A stretch of DNA of 64,000 bases, taken from an uncultured Chthonomonas sp. (GTDB taxonomy: Bacteria > Armatimonadota > Chthonomonadetes > Chthonomonadales > Chthonomonadaceae). The notes under the pieces are model-generated. The model saw nothing but the letters and a program-made list of their open reading frames with translations, was not told where the DNA came from and did not search any database. Shown in pieces: positions 1 through 8,922 of this stretch. The position numbers were made by a program, and so were the translations under genes. Position 1 is the first letter of the stretch; the number at the start of each line of letters is the position of its first letter. The stretch covers positions 62,001 through 126,000 of the forward strand of contig CAIONQ010000103.1 in assembly GCA_903859705.1 (NCBI GenBank). Reading direction: 5' to 3'.

Positions 1-2
1 CG

Positions 3-758
3 CTTAAGTGGCTAAGCCGCTCTGGTGCAGCGGCAACGTCAGTAATCGGCACGATAATATTTTGGCTGGGTGGTGGGCCAGCTGCCATGGCGCTGGCTGC
101 ATTTTTTGTTTCTTCCTCGGTGTTATCCGCAGTGCGCAAAGTGGGACGTAAATCCTCGGTTGCGGTTACAAACAATGGTAGGGACATGTGGCAAGTGCTC
201 GCCAACGGAGGGGTTGGCGCTTTAATTGTGCTGGCTCACCGTCTCCTTGCATTCCGTGTGCCTCTAGACACTACCCATGTGCTAGGTCTGCTGTATGTAG
301 CATCGCTTGCTGCCGTAAACGCAGACACATGGGCCACAGAAATTGGCAGGTTGTCGGGAGTGCAGCCTCGCCTGCTTTCAACGTGGAGAAAGGCGCCTGC
401 AGGCATTTCTGGCGGCATTAGCTTGCCAGGAACCATTGCTTCTGCGCTGGGAGCGGCATTTATTCCGCTCACTGTGTACAGGTTGTTTGACCTCAGTACT
501 GCTGAATTCGTAGCCATTGCCTGGGCAGGGTTTCTTGGTAGCCTGTTGGATTCCATTCTAGGAGCGGGGGTACAGGGGCAGTTCCGCAGTACCGATACGG
601 GCGAGGTGGGGGATACGCCAGTGATCCATGGTAAGCCAGCACTCCTAATCCGTGGGCTGCCATGGTTTGACAACAACCTTGTTAATTTTTGCTGTAGCGC
701 GGGTGGTGCCATTTTTTGCTGGCTGCTTCTAACCTATGCACTTCGCGGTTACATGTAA
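3..758 (+). CDS. DUF92 family integral membrane protein (5' truncated)
   Basis: The reading frame is open from the left edge of the window, and the bases before the first ATG (87) already encode family-like sequence (a Gly-rich hydrophobic helix leading into AFFVSSSVLS), so the true start lies outside. Several hydrophobic helices are visible, and the motif GSLLDSILGAGVQ near the C terminus is typical of the DUF92/TIGR00297 family. In plants a DUF92 member (VTE6) is a phytyl-phosphate kinase; bacterial members are mostly uncharacterised, so I assign only membrane location. The gene is followed by 147 non-coding bases and then an oxidoreductase on the same strand. Confidence 0.9.
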   Translation, partial: LKWLSRSGAAATSVIGTIIFWLGGGPAAMALAAFFVSSSVLSAVRKVGRKSSVAVTNNGRDMWQVLANGGVGALIVLAHRLLAFRVPLDTTHVLGLLYVASLAAVNADTWATEIGRLSGVQPRLLSTWRKAPAGISGGISLPGTIASALGAAFIPLTVYRLFDLSTAEFVAIAWAGFLGSLLDSILGAGVQGQFRSTDTGEVGDTPVIHGKPALLIRGLPWFDNNLVNFCCSAGGAIFCWLLLTYALRGYM

Positions 759-905
759 GCAATTGGGCCGAATAAATTCTCATTTCGTTGCAAGTGATCG
801 AATTGCGCAGGAGGGGCGCGTTCTTTGGCCGAACAATAGCCTGAGGAAAGCCGCTTGCTCTGCCTGCGGCCTTCTAAACGCTACACAGGAGGTTATCAGC
901 CTGCT

Positions 906-1973
906 ATGGCAGATACAAACAATGGCGGTAAGGTACGCGTGGGCGTAATTGGTTGCGGTGGGATTTCTGGATCTCACCTTCCGAACCTGGACAGATTTGA
1001 AGATGTAGAGCTTGTTGCATTCTGCGATGTGGTAGTTGAGCGTGCGCAGAAGAAGGCCGATCAGTACGGCGGCGTAGTTTATGATGATGCAGCAAAGATG
1101 CTTGCCGGCACCCAGTGTGATGCCGCATACATCATGATCCCAACCTATGCTCATGGTACGCCGGAGCGAACTTGTATAGCTGCTGGAGTACCTTTTCTGG
1201 TAGAAAAGCCTATGGGCTTGCATCCAGATGACCTTCGCAAGCTTGCGGCAGAAGTAACGGCATCCGGGCTAATTACAGCTGCTGGCTTTATGAACCGATA
1301 TCGAACCTCGGTAAACCGCGTTCGTGAGCTCCTGGCCGGAGATCCCGCCATTCTTATGGATGGTGCATGGATCGGCGGGCCGCCACTTGATCGCGACGGG
1401 GATTACTTTGCTAAGAATCCTATTGGTCAATGGTGGCCAGTGAAAGAGAAGAGCGGCGGTCAATTTGTGGAGCAAGTTATCCACACTGTAGACCTCGCTC
1501 GTTATCTTGGTGGAGAGGTTGCTGAGGTTTTTGCTTACGCTGCAAATGGCTTTAACAAGAAGCTTCCAAACCTGGTAACGAATTACACGAATGATGATGC
1601 CATGGTAGTTTCGCTGCGGTTTGAATCTGGGGCGGTTGCCAATATCATGGCCGCTTGTTCTGCCGGAGTATCCGGCGGTGTGTTCCTGAATGTTTGGGCA
1701 GCACATCATACAGCGCGGTTTACTGATTGGGGACATCACCTCAAGTTGTATCGAGAAGGTGAGCAGGGATCCGAAGACATCAAGGGTGACCTTGGTATTT
1801 CGAGCCCAGATTCGATTTTTACGCTGGAAGATCGTGCTTTTATCGATGCCGTAAAGAGTGGCGACACATCCGGTCTGAAATCCTGTCACGCCGATGGTGT
1901 ACGCACCACACTGGTGTGCCTGGCCGCAAACGAGAGCCTGGAAACAGGTGCTCCGGTTAAAGTACAGTACTGA
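906..1973 (+). CDS. Gfo/Idh/MocA family oxidoreductase
   Basis: A 355-residue NAD(P)-dependent sugar or inositol dehydrogenase-like protein. The N-terminal Rossmann motif is VGVIGCGGISGSHLPN, the cofactor-site motif VEKPMG follows near residue 100, and the C-terminal half carries VEQVIHTVDLARYLGG, whose His matches the usual catalytic position. I chose ATG 906 because a full AGGAGGT lies at 887-893; an upstream in-frame ATG (855) would add 17 residues of non-conserved sequence. No signal peptide, so cytoplasmic, unlike the paralog at 57763-59094. The substrate cannot be deduced. A perfect hairpin terminator follows the stop. Confidence 0.93.
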   Translation: MADTNNGGKVRVGVIGCGGISGSHLPNLDRFEDVELVAFCDVVVERAQKKADQYGGVVYDDAAKMLAGTQCDAAYIMIPTYAHGTPERTCIAAGVPFLVEKPMGLHPDDLRKLAAEVTASGLITAAGFMNRYRTSVNRVRELLAGDPAILMDGAWIGGPPLDRDGDYFAKNPIGQWWPVKEKSGGQFVEQVIHTVDLARYLGGEVAEVFAYAANGFNKKLPNLVTNYTNDDAMVVSLRFESGAVANIMAACSAGVSGGVFLNVWAAHHTARFTDWGHHLKLYREGEQGSEDIKGDLGISSPDSIFTLEDRAFIDAVKSGDTSGLKSCHADGVRTTLVCLAANESLETGAPVKVQY

Positions 1974-2000
1974 GGCTTTAACACGCGCCAGAATGCAATT

Positions 2001-2040
2001 CGCCCGGTTTGCAACGCTGTTGCAAACCGGGCGAAATTTG
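2001..2040 (+). terminator. Rho-independent terminator, probably bidirectional
   Basis: Perfect 15-bp G+C-rich stem (2001-2015 with 2019-2033) around a 3-base loop, followed by AAATTTGTTTT. It lies between the convergent dehydrogenase gene and the TPR gene, and probably ends both transcripts. Confidence 0.85.
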
Positions 2041-2062
2041 TTTTAGAAACTCTTTAATATAT

Positions 2063-4030
2063 TTACTTAGTATCTACTGCGGCCTTAGCAGCCAGGAGGC
2101 GTTTGCCGGCATCGGCAATATCGTGCCTTGCACTGATCTTTTCATTTTTCAGTTTCTGATCAAACTGAGCGTCGCCACCCTTAATGTAAGATTTAAGAAA
2201 TGTTAGTGATGAAAGGATGGACGCACTGCCTTCCTGGTAGAGGGCATGCACTGCATCCTGCCCTGCGGCTGCTGGTAAGGCATCCAGGAAGTCTGAAATT
2301 CCAGTAGTTCGCTCAGTCATATCCACAATTAGTCTTACCGAGGCATTTGCATTGGTATTGCCCTTCAAATAGGCAACATAGACAGCATCCAGCTGATCCA
2401 TGACGTCTACAAGCCGAGACTCAACTATTCGCATGAGGCCAACATAATCGCCGAGATATGCCTTTGTTTCCGTTGCAGCCGTGAGAGATCGTGCCTTCTT
2501 AACTTCGTCCAGGCACACGGCATACTGTGTTGGATCTGAACTGGCTTTCTGAAGTGCGGCACGCGCAAGTTTTCGGTGTGGCGCGGGGCTATTGGGCGCA
2601 TCGGCAACGGCCTGGTTAAATTGTTTTATTGCCCCAGCAAAGTCCCCGGTGCTGGAGAGCATGTCTCCGAAAGCAAGGCGCACCTGTGCATCCCTGGGAT
2701 CCATTTCCAGAGCCCGCAAATACGCCGCCGCCGCTTCCTGAATGTGCCCTTCTGTATAAAGCGCATCGCCGTGCATCTTATACAGTGCACTGGATGGCAC
2801 CGCAATCTTCAGCGTGCGATCCAGTTCTGCTTCCGCCAGCGAGGGTTCGTTTGAATCCTGATATGCCTGGATTAACTGCTTTCGAACATCTACATCTCTT
2901 GGAGCATCATCAACCGCGCGTCTGAAGTAAAGGATTGCGCTGGGTAAATCTCCTGATTGCCGGTAGCGAATAGCTCGTGCAGCGTTTGTAAGGGATTCCT
3001 TAACTACAGTGCGCTGTGGATCCAGAGCAAACGCCTGGGCGCCATCTGGCACGGTATTGGAGCCAGGAGTGGGCAATGGGCTAATAAGTGGCTCCGGAGC
3101 TTTCCGGGGCGTCTTGGATGGAGCTTGTGTTGAACCTCCCGTGGCACCCGTAGCCTGGCCCGCCCCTCTTGTTGGCGATGGCACTGAATTCTTCGGCGGC
3201 TTTTGAGCAGCCTTCGTAATAACGGGCTTTGGCGTAACTACTTCGGGAGGCGGTGCCTGGCCCGTGCCGGGATCAACCGCAGCTACATTCCCTGCTTCGT
3301 TTGCAGCCACGCCTGTATCTCCAGACTTTTGATTGGCCGGGGGATTGGTGGCAGCGGAACGAGTGTTCTCTTTGCCAGGTTTTTTCTCTGGCGCTGCTGC
3401 AATGGCGGGAAGTGCAACCTCTAAATGCATATCTTCAAGCAGATGGCTGGGAACTTTCATTGCTTTCGCAATGGCATCTACATTAATTCCCACCATCTCA
3501 TCGAGCGTAAGTTTGCGATGGCCAACTGAGCCCGGTGTTTTGAATGAGTTATTCACAACACTGCGCCATGCATCCGGCGCCGAGGCCTCCTCAATAGAAA
3601 GGTCTGTTCGTATATCTGATTTTTCCTGTGTAGAGTGGAATAGCAGAATGGTACGTGCACCCAGAGCGTTGGCAATTTTACGTAATGAAGCTGGTTTTAG
3701 CGGTTCCTCAAGATCCGAGATCTGGATTTGATGGTTCAGCACTGCCTGTTTAAGAACGGGCATAAAGGGAGTAAATGTGTAAACAAGCTGATATTTGCCG
3801 GAGTTTGTGAACACATTGTTCAGCGTGCCGCGCATGCCTGAATTGAGTGGATCCTTCTTGCTGGCAGCACCCGATGTTCTTCTCTCAGCGATGAGGATAA
3901 TTGGTCCATCCGCGTCTGCTTCGGTGCCCGGTCGCTGTGCCATGGCTTCTGCTTGAGGCAAAACTATTGCCGGGGCTGCCAGAAAAGCCACGAGGACAGC
4001 CGAGAGACGGGCACACCTTAATTGCTGCAT
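2063..4030 (-). CDS. Secreted TPR-repeat protein
   Basis: A 655-residue exported protein. Residues 1-30 form a signal peptide ending near QAEAMA. An N-terminal globular part (about 35-210) is not recognised; a Pro/Thr/Gly-rich linker follows (about 210-330), then four to five tetratricopeptide repeats (about 340-500) and an alpha-helical C terminus. TPRs indicate a protein-binding scaffold, probably periplasmic. The start ATG overlaps the end of the upstream zinc-ribbon/TPR gene by 13 bases, so translation is probably coupled and the two form one operon driven by the promoter at 5485-5513. The exact partner is unknown. Confidence 0.85.
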   Translation of the reverse strand: MQQLRCARLSAVLVAFLAAPAIVLPQAEAMAQRPGTEADADGPIILIAERRTSGAASKKDPLNSGMRGTLNNVFTNSGKYQLVYTFTPFMPVLKQAVLNHQIQISDLEEPLKPASLRKIANALGARTILLFHSTQEKSDIRTDLSIEEASAPDAWRSVVNNSFKTPGSVGHRKLTLDEMVGINVDAIAKAMKVPSHLLEDMHLEVALPAIAAAPEKKPGKENTRSAATNPPANQKSGDTGVAANEAGNVAAVDPGTGQAPPPEVVTPKPVITKAAQKPPKNSVPSPTRGAGQATGATGGSTQAPSKTPRKAPEPLISPLPTPGSNTVPDGAQAFALDPQRTVVKESLTNAARAIRYRQSGDLPSAILYFRRAVDDAPRDVDVRKQLIQAYQDSNEPSLAEAELDRTLKIAVPSSALYKMHGDALYTEGHIQEAAAAYLRALEMDPRDAQVRLAFGDMLSSTGDFAGAIKQFNQAVADAPNSPAPHRKLARAALQKASSDPTQYAVCLDEVKKARSLTAATETKAYLGDYVGLMRIVESRLVDVMDQLDAVYVAYLKGNTNANASVRLIVDMTERTTGISDFLDALPAAAGQDAVHALYQEGSASILSSLTFLKSYIKGGDAQFDQKLKNEKISARHDIADAGKRLLAAKAAVDTK

Positions 4031-5442
4031 ACCTTAATCCCCGATTCGCAGGCCCTGATCAGGCTGCGAGCAGTTTCAACCTGCTTGCCAGCCCGCACCA
4101 GCTTTTGTGCTTCATCAATGCCGTGCTGGTAATAGTTAAGAGCTGTGGTTTTCTCACCAGCTTTTTCAAAGCACCATGCAGCGCGTCGATAGATGTATGC
4201 TGTGTCTTCTCCAGCGCCATCCAGTGCCTGAATATACGCGCCGCCTGCGATCTTATAGTTTCCCTGCATAGCAAGTAGATCAGCGCGTGCTGTATGTTTT
4301 CGAGACTCTGAGCTTGCTCCAGACCCGGCACCAGAGTCTGATGGTGACCCCTGAGATTGAATTTCTGTTCCACCGTTGTGGACAATCACAACATCTCGCC
4401 TGTTAGGCGGTGTATCGGCTGGCGATACCTTAAGATCTGGCTGCCCGCCTCTGCCTGAGGCATTGTTGGGCTCACCAAGAGATCCGCCGATGCCAGAAAT
4501 ATGCACTCCGGGGTTCTTAATGTCTGGCTCACCTGCGTCGTTTCGTTGGGTGCTACCGGCACCACGCGCCATATTCGGGAGGGAACCATCAGCGGGAGGC
4601 TGGGTGCCTGCCGGAATTTGTTGGTAGACAATCTGAGGAACACGGTCTCCTGCAGGGGCTTTTTGCTGAATGACAATCGGCTGTCCGCTAGCAATGCCTG
4701 TAAACGTACTATCAGGTGTGGCGGCAGGTGGCGGTTGTGTGCCAGCAACTGGCTGGCCGGTGTTGGGAGCTGGAGCGCCCTGTTGGGCTAACTGCGTAGC
4801 CGGGCCGCCCGGTACAAAAGTATCCGAGCCAACCTGGCGCGCGGTATTTCCGGTATTATTGGCGTTCTGATGCTGTATGAGCTGAAACGTGAAAATTCCA
4901 CCGAGAGCCACGAGGGCCACAGCGCCCATGGCAAAAGCAGGAAGCCGGAAATCCAAGGGCTGGCGAGGCTGTTCGGGCGCCTTGCTGCGATCTGCAACCA
5001 CAATATGTGGGGCCGTACGCGGTTCAAGAGGTACGCCAGATGCAGAGATCAGTGCTGGAACTTCGCCACGGAGTTCATCCAGTTTGACTCTGTCTGCAAT
5101 GCTGCCTGGATTAAGTATCAGAACCTGCTCGTATTCGGCAATTGCAAGTTCATGATCTCCCCCCTGCTCATGTAGCTGGCCGAGGAGTGAATGACAGGCA
5201 GTGCTATCCGGTCGCACGGCAAGTGCCTCGTAACAGATTGCAATCGCTTCTTCTCGCTTGCCTTCTTTCCGAGCGCGATATGCACGCTCCAACAGAGCGG
5301 TGATCTGCTGGTCTTCAGGCAGAGCACGCTCATAGGCTTTCTCTGAAACACGTGTACCAGCAGGCTTATCGAGCCTGATGCCACACTGCTTACAGAAGTT
5401 GCCGTCGTCAGAATTTCGGGTACCACACGATGTACAGAACAT
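4018..5442 (-). CDS. Zinc-ribbon, TPR and single-TM protein
   Basis: A 474-residue protein starting with a zinc ribbon (C3-x2-C6 and C17-x2-C20). TPR-like helices follow at about 45-115, one transmembrane helix at about 170-192, a Pro/Gln/Gly-rich extracytoplasmic linker, and a second TPR-like block at about 375-465. The expected topology places the zinc ribbon and first TPRs in the cytoplasm and the second TPR block outside. ATG 5442 follows an AGGTGAT ribosome site and a strong promoter about 45 bases upstream. It is first in an operon with the exported TPR protein. Family members are common in multi-domain planctomycete-like genomes, but the function is unknown. Confidence 0.85.
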   Translation of the reverse strand: MFCTSCGTRNSDDGNFCKQCGIRLDKPAGTRVSEKAYERALPEDQQITALLERAYRARKEGKREEAIAICYEALAVRPDSTACHSLLGQLHEQGGDHELAIAEYEQVLILNPGSIADRVKLDELRGEVPALISASGVPLEPRTAPHIVVADRSKAPEQPRQPLDFRLPAFAMGAVALVALGGIFTFQLIQHQNANNTGNTARQVGSDTFVPGGPATQLAQQGAPAPNTGQPVAGTQPPPAATPDSTFTGIASGQPIVIQQKAPAGDRVPQIVYQQIPAGTQPPADGSLPNMARGAGSTQRNDAGEPDIKNPGVHISGIGGSLGEPNNASGRGGQPDLKVSPADTPPNRRDVVIVHNGGTEIQSQGSPSDSGAGSGASSESRKHTARADLLAMQGNYKIAGGAYIQALDGAGEDTAYIYRRAAWCFEKAGEKTTALNYYQHGIDEAQKLVRAGKQVETARSLIRACESGIKVCSN

Positions 5443-5484
5443 GAATCATCACCTGGGGGTTGGGCCATTGAGACTAGTGGACCC

Positions 5485-5513
5485 ATTATAGTCGACCGTA
5501 CAACATTTGGCAA
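5485..5513 (-). promoter_or_regulatory. Sigma70-type promoter for the TPR operon
   Basis: Read on the minus strand: -35 TTGCCA (5508-5513), 17-base spacer, -10 TATAAT (5485-5490). It would start RNA near 5478, giving a leader of about 35 bases before ATG 5442. Confidence 0.75.
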
Positions 5514-5552
5514 GTATGCACCCGCGCAGCACGGGGGCTCGCGCGCGTACAA

Positions 5553-5582
5553 TTGACAAGTAGGGGCTGTTACGACTATAAT
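5553..5582 (+). promoter_or_regulatory. Perfect-consensus sigma70-type promoter
   Basis: TTGACA (5553-5558), 18-base spacer, TATAAT (5577-5582) on the plus strand. Predicted start near 5589 leaves a leader of about 265 bases before the ATG at 5855, long enough for regulatory structure or a small RNA. Confidence 0.75.
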
Positions 5583-5854
5583 GACGCGGTTTCCGCGGTT
5601 CGCATATGATACGCTTTTGCATGTCTGCAGGCGTGCAGCGGGTCCAACTCTTCCTCATACGTACTGTGATCACTGTATGTTTGCCAGGGGGAGCTGCGGT
5701 GAGTCCCCGCTGACTGTGCTCCAATTAATCCTGCACCATGCACTGAGGATAATTCTGCAGGCTTTACAAGTCCTGACGCCAATAGGCCGCGGTTTACGTA
5801 GTTCACGTTGAAGAATTCTGTGCTTTCAGGCACCACAAATCGAGATTAGAACGC

Positions 5855-7513
5855 ATGACATCACAAACGCCAGATGGTGAGAGAATTAAAGTCTCCCTAT
5901 CCGCTTCCGATATTACTATAGAAGCGGGGCAGGTGGCGCAGCTTGTGATCACTATGCATAACCTGCAAGCCGATCCCGATCGATTAACGATTGAAGTGGA
6001 AGGCATAGATGTAGAATGGTATATGATTCCCGTACCGGCAGTAAATGTGGGGCCAGGGGCACATACCAGTGAGAGGCTGCTGTTTAAAATTGCGCGCCAT
6101 AGTGCAAATCTTGCAGGCGCGTATCCGTTTCTTGTGCGCGTGCAGGCAATGGAAACCGGCGAAGTAGGTGTAGCGCAAGCCACACTAACACTTAAACAGT
6201 TTGTTGCCCTGCAGGTTGAGATTAATCCCAAACGTGCACTGGCGACCTTCTTTAATCCGCTCAACGATTTCGATGTTACGGTATCTAACCAGGGAAACGA
6301 ACACGTAAACCTGCAATTGTTTGCCACAGATCCGGACGATAAATGCGCTTTCGAGTTTGATGATGACAGGCTGACACTTCGAGCGGGGCAGACCGAAGTT
6401 GTACCTCTTGCTGTGCGACCAAAAGTTGCTACAATACTGGGTGGTTCACGCCTGCATCAGTTTTCAACAACAGCACGCAGTACCGACGACTCATATGTAG
6501 TGGCAACCGTTCAGGGGCAGATTGAGGAGCGAGCGCTGATTACACCGCTTGCTGCGATACTATCTGGCGTAATTGTGCTCGGCATATTCGCTTTCTTGCA
6601 CTTTCGTCCGTCTCCACCTAAACCAATCCGAATCAACTCGTTTACCGCAAGCGCAAAAAAGGTTGTATTTGGCTCAGATGTAACGCTTTCCTGGGATGTA
6701 TCGGGCACGAGTCCACAGGTAATCATAAAGCGGCATGTAGGGGAGGATGGCCAGGAAGTAAACGATCCTGGTGAGCAGTCAAAACCAATTGGTGTGGTAA
6801 CAGTAAAGCCAGAGCGGCCCACTACTTACTTCACACTTGTGGTTCGTGGCGCAAGTGGACAACAAGAAATAACCAAAGAGGTTGTTGTGCAGGTAGATGC
6901 TCCGCCTGCACCGCCACAGCCTCGGATTACAAAATTTGAGGCCGACTATCTGCGTGTACATCCGGGAGATCCAGTTAATTTCTCATTTGCAGCAGAGAAC
7001 TGCAAAGATATTATTCTGGATCCTGAAGCGGCTCATATCAGCCCGAACGATATGAACCATAAGGTTTCTCCGGTTGAAACTACCGTTTACACTTTGCGCG
7101 GTATTCCGTTGGTGGAACAGTACAAACAAGTTTCCAAAACGATTACGGTTACTGTGGTACCCCGGGATCAGTGCCTGGCGGATATCTCAGCATTTTCTCT
7201 TAAAGAGAAAGTTGCCTACATTGGCACGCCAATCCATCTTAGCTATTCTGTAAAGTATGCCCGATCTATTCACATATCCACAGACAACAACAGCTTTGAT
7301 CGAGATGTTGACCCACACGGTGGTAAGGGATCGGTGGAAGTTTCTATTGAGGCTCCCACTACCTTTATCTTAAAAGCTACCGACAGTGCTGGCCTTGTAG
7401 CAGTAAAACAGGTAACCGTGGTGCCCGTGGCCCGGCCGGCGGCAGCTCCAGCTAATCTGCCTGAACCGGGAGCTACCGTGCCAGGCAACACGCCGCAGGG
7501 TGGGGCGCAGTAA
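5855..7513 (+). CDS. Membrane protein with NEW/CARDB-like and Ig-like domains
   Basis: A 552-residue protein with no N-terminal signal peptide. Two beta-rich domains (about 5-110 and 115-220) resemble the COG1470-type domains that modulate membrane complexes. One transmembrane helix lies at about 229-250, followed by a Pro hinge and three Ig-like beta domains (about 258-350, 355-435, 440-530), each opening with a phrase such as IRINSFTASAKKVVFGSDVT or ITKFEADYLRVHPGDPVNF. Topology (inside or outside for the first part) is uncertain. It is divergent from the zinc-ribbon/TPR operon and followed by the small propeller-like ORF, so they may work together. No catalytic motif seen. Confidence 0.82.
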   Translation: MTSQTPDGERIKVSLSASDITIEAGQVAQLVITMHNLQADPDRLTIEVEGIDVEWYMIPVPAVNVGPGAHTSERLLFKIARHSANLAGAYPFLVRVQAMETGEVGVAQATLTLKQFVALQVEINPKRALATFFNPLNDFDVTVSNQGNEHVNLQLFATDPDDKCAFEFDDDRLTLRAGQTEVVPLAVRPKVATILGGSRLHQFSTTARSTDDSYVVATVQGQIEERALITPLAAILSGVIVLGIFAFLHFRPSPPKPIRINSFTASAKKVVFGSDVTLSWDVSGTSPQVIIKRHVGEDGQEVNDPGEQSKPIGVVTVKPERPTTYFTLVVRGASGQQEITKEVVVQVDAPPAPPQPRITKFEADYLRVHPGDPVNFSFAAENCKDIILDPEAAHISPNDMNHKVSPVETTVYTLRGIPLVEQYKQVSKTITVTVVPRDQCLADISAFSLKEKVAYIGTPIHLSYSVKYARSIHISTDNNSFDRDVDPHGGKGSVEVSIEAPTTFILKATDSAGLVAVKQVTVVPVARPAAAPANLPEPGATVPGNTPQGGAQ

Positions 7514-7566
7514 TAAGCAGTATGGCCATGATGGGCTGTACAAAATCGCCAGGAGAAAACAGAAGA

Positions 7567-7854
7567 ATGCCAGATCTAACCGCGATTACGCGGATAGCTT
7601 CCATTTTTGCACCCGATGAGATTACTTGCATCGTTGTAACTCACGATCAGAAATATCTATTGGTTGGTGCTGGTTCACGGCTCATTGTGTACAATGTTCC
7701 TTCAGACATGGCAGCTGGCGGTGGGGAAGGATTTACCCGTGCTGCAGCCATCGATCTTCCAGGGAGTGTTACCTCAATTGTCGTAGCTCCTGATGGCAGT
7801 ACGCTCTTTGCGGCCATCGGCGACAGGATCCATGTGCTAAGTATCCCCAGGTAG
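7567..7854 (+). CDS. Small WD40/beta-propeller-like protein
   Basis: A 95-residue protein. It contains two blade-like repeats, EITCIVVTHDQKYLLVGAGS and SVTSIVVAPDGSTLFAAIGD, each ending in a hydrophobic strand (LIVYNVP, IHVLSIP). Two blades cannot form a closed propeller, so it either oligomerises or is a remnant of a larger gene. I start at ATG 7567 because AGGAGAAAA stands 8 bases upstream; the longer ORF from 7522 lacks such a site. It follows the Ig-like membrane gene by 53 bases and precedes a strong terminator, so is probably cotranscribed. Confidence 0.7.
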   Translation: MPDLTAITRIASIFAPDEITCIVVTHDQKYLLVGAGSRLIVYNVPSDMAAGGGEGFTRAAAIDLPGSVTSIVVAPDGSTLFAAIGDRIHVLSIPR

Positions 7855-7886
7855 AGGTTCTCGATTAGTTATAGCCAATACAAATT

Positions 7887-7927
7887 GGGCCGACTGCCAA
7901 ACAGGCAGTCGGCCCATTATTTTAGTT
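7887..7927 (+). terminator. Terminator hairpin between convergent genes
   Basis: A perfect 12-bp stem (7887-7898 with 7904-7915), 5-base loop, then ATTATTTTAGTTTT. It serves the small propeller gene and, on the other strand, probably the hydrolase gene. Confidence 0.85.
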
Positions 7928-7945
7928 TTCTATTCTCAATTTTAT

Positions 7946-8815
7946 CTACTTGAGAGTTCTGCCAAAGAAGACGACGCAGGAATCAACGGTTTCAGAATCG
8001 AGCAGTTCGGTGCCGTGTTTTTCATTATCGAACTGATTGATAACCTTATCGTGAGAGGGGCTATTCTCGCGAATATTAAGCGGCCCGAGGCCCGCCACCG
8101 TATCGTTTCGGCCGTAAACAATCTGCAACGGTCCACGCCAGTTTCTGGCAGCCGCTACCGCATCAAGACCGGGATAGTCTGCACCTGGCGAAAAGAGTGA
8201 AAGCGCCTGAATATCCAGCATGTGTGCTGTAGATCCCGCGTAAATCAGGGCGTTATTTGCGCCATACGAGGCACCAACGATGCCTATATGACCACGGTAC
8301 CCATGATCCTTGAGATACTTTACTGCGGCTTCAATATCATCGGTAGTTAGCCACGGTGCTTTGTCGCCCGTTTCTGATTTTGCGCCAATGGACCTGCCGG
8401 CGCCGCGCTGATCTATTGCGAACGACGCGATTCCCGCTTTTCGCAAGCCTTCTGAAAGTAGCTTCCAATCTGCAGCCGATCCTCCGCGCTGGTGCAACAG
8501 TATTACTGCCCCAAGCGGGCGCTCTATTGGGCGAAGAATATCTCCGTAGATTGTCCAGCCATCTTTCGTGCTGAGGGAAACCTGGGCTTCTGGCTGCTCT
8601 TGCGGCACCGGTGTTTTTACTGGCGTGTTGGGATTATCTCGCGGGTCAACGCGGTCTTTACAGCCCGTAAACGCGAGCGTTGCCAGAAGTACACCTGCGG
8701 CAAAAGGCATTGTACGCCCTGATAAGGGACGATTGCCAATTTTGCCGGGCGTTTGCCCGGTTAATTTATTGCGGTTGATGGTGGGTAATCCTGCCATCCT
8801 TCCAAATGAGCGCAA
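7946..8815 (-). CDS. Alpha/beta hydrolase lipoprotein
   Basis: A 289-residue dienelactone-hydrolase-like protein. A lipobox LAFTGC puts the lipidated Cys at residue 52, after a long basic N-region. The nucleophile elbow is GASYGA, with acid Asp in GRNDTV and His in EKHGTE, giving a complete Ser-Asp-His triad. The start is TTG at 8815, supported by GGAGAG 8 bases upstream; the alternative ATG 8710 would give a signal peptide with no basic residues. Likely an envelope-anchored esterase or peptidase; the substrate is unknown. It has its own upstream region with a TATAAT-like box (8865-8870, minus strand). Confidence 0.88.
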   Translation of the reverse strand: MRSFGRMAGLPTINRNKLTGQTPGKIGNRPLSGRTMPFAAGVLLATLAFTGCKDRVDPRDNPNTPVKTPVPQEQPEAQVSLSTKDGWTIYGDILRPIERPLGAVILLHQRGGSAADWKLLSEGLRKAGIASFAIDQRGAGRSIGAKSETGDKAPWLTTDDIEAAVKYLKDHGYRGHIGIVGASYGANNALIYAGSTAHMLDIQALSLFSPGADYPGLDAVAAARNWRGPLQIVYGRNDTVAGLGPLNIRENSPSHDKVINQFDNEKHGTELLDSETVDSCVVFFGRTLK

Positions 8816-8922
8816 CTGCCTGTCTCTCCGATGCTAATGAGTACCAACTAAACCTGCTGAGCATATTATACTCCACGATGCCTGCTGCAGATTTAACGAT
8901 GTTTAGCTATGTGCCTTAGCAG

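Larger units (their letters stand above)
5443..5854. other. 412-base divergent intergenic region
   Basis: Separates the minus-strand zinc-ribbon/TPR gene from the plus-strand Ig-like membrane protein gene. It holds two back-to-back near-consensus sigma70 promoters, and a roughly 265-base leader for the plus-strand transcript. The leader contains a GTGATCAC palindrome (5667-5674) and an imperfect G5/C4 hairpin at about 5686-5711. An ORF of 76 codons at 5581 has no ribosome site or family resemblance and I do not call it. No riboswitch class is recognised. Confidence 0.6.

Noticed and set aside
855-905. Upstream start for the dehydrogenase at ATG 855
   Set aside because: The extra 17 residues are not family-like and the ribosome site lies between this ATG and the ATG at 906.
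780-1223. Minus-strand 147-codon frame across the first dehydrogenase
   Set aside because: Overlaps the real oxidoreductase, which has NAD-binding motifs and a perfect AGGAGGT site.
5581-5811. 76-codon frame within the plus-strand leader at 5581
   Set aside because: It starts inside the -10 box of the strong promoter, has no ribosome site and no recognisable composition.
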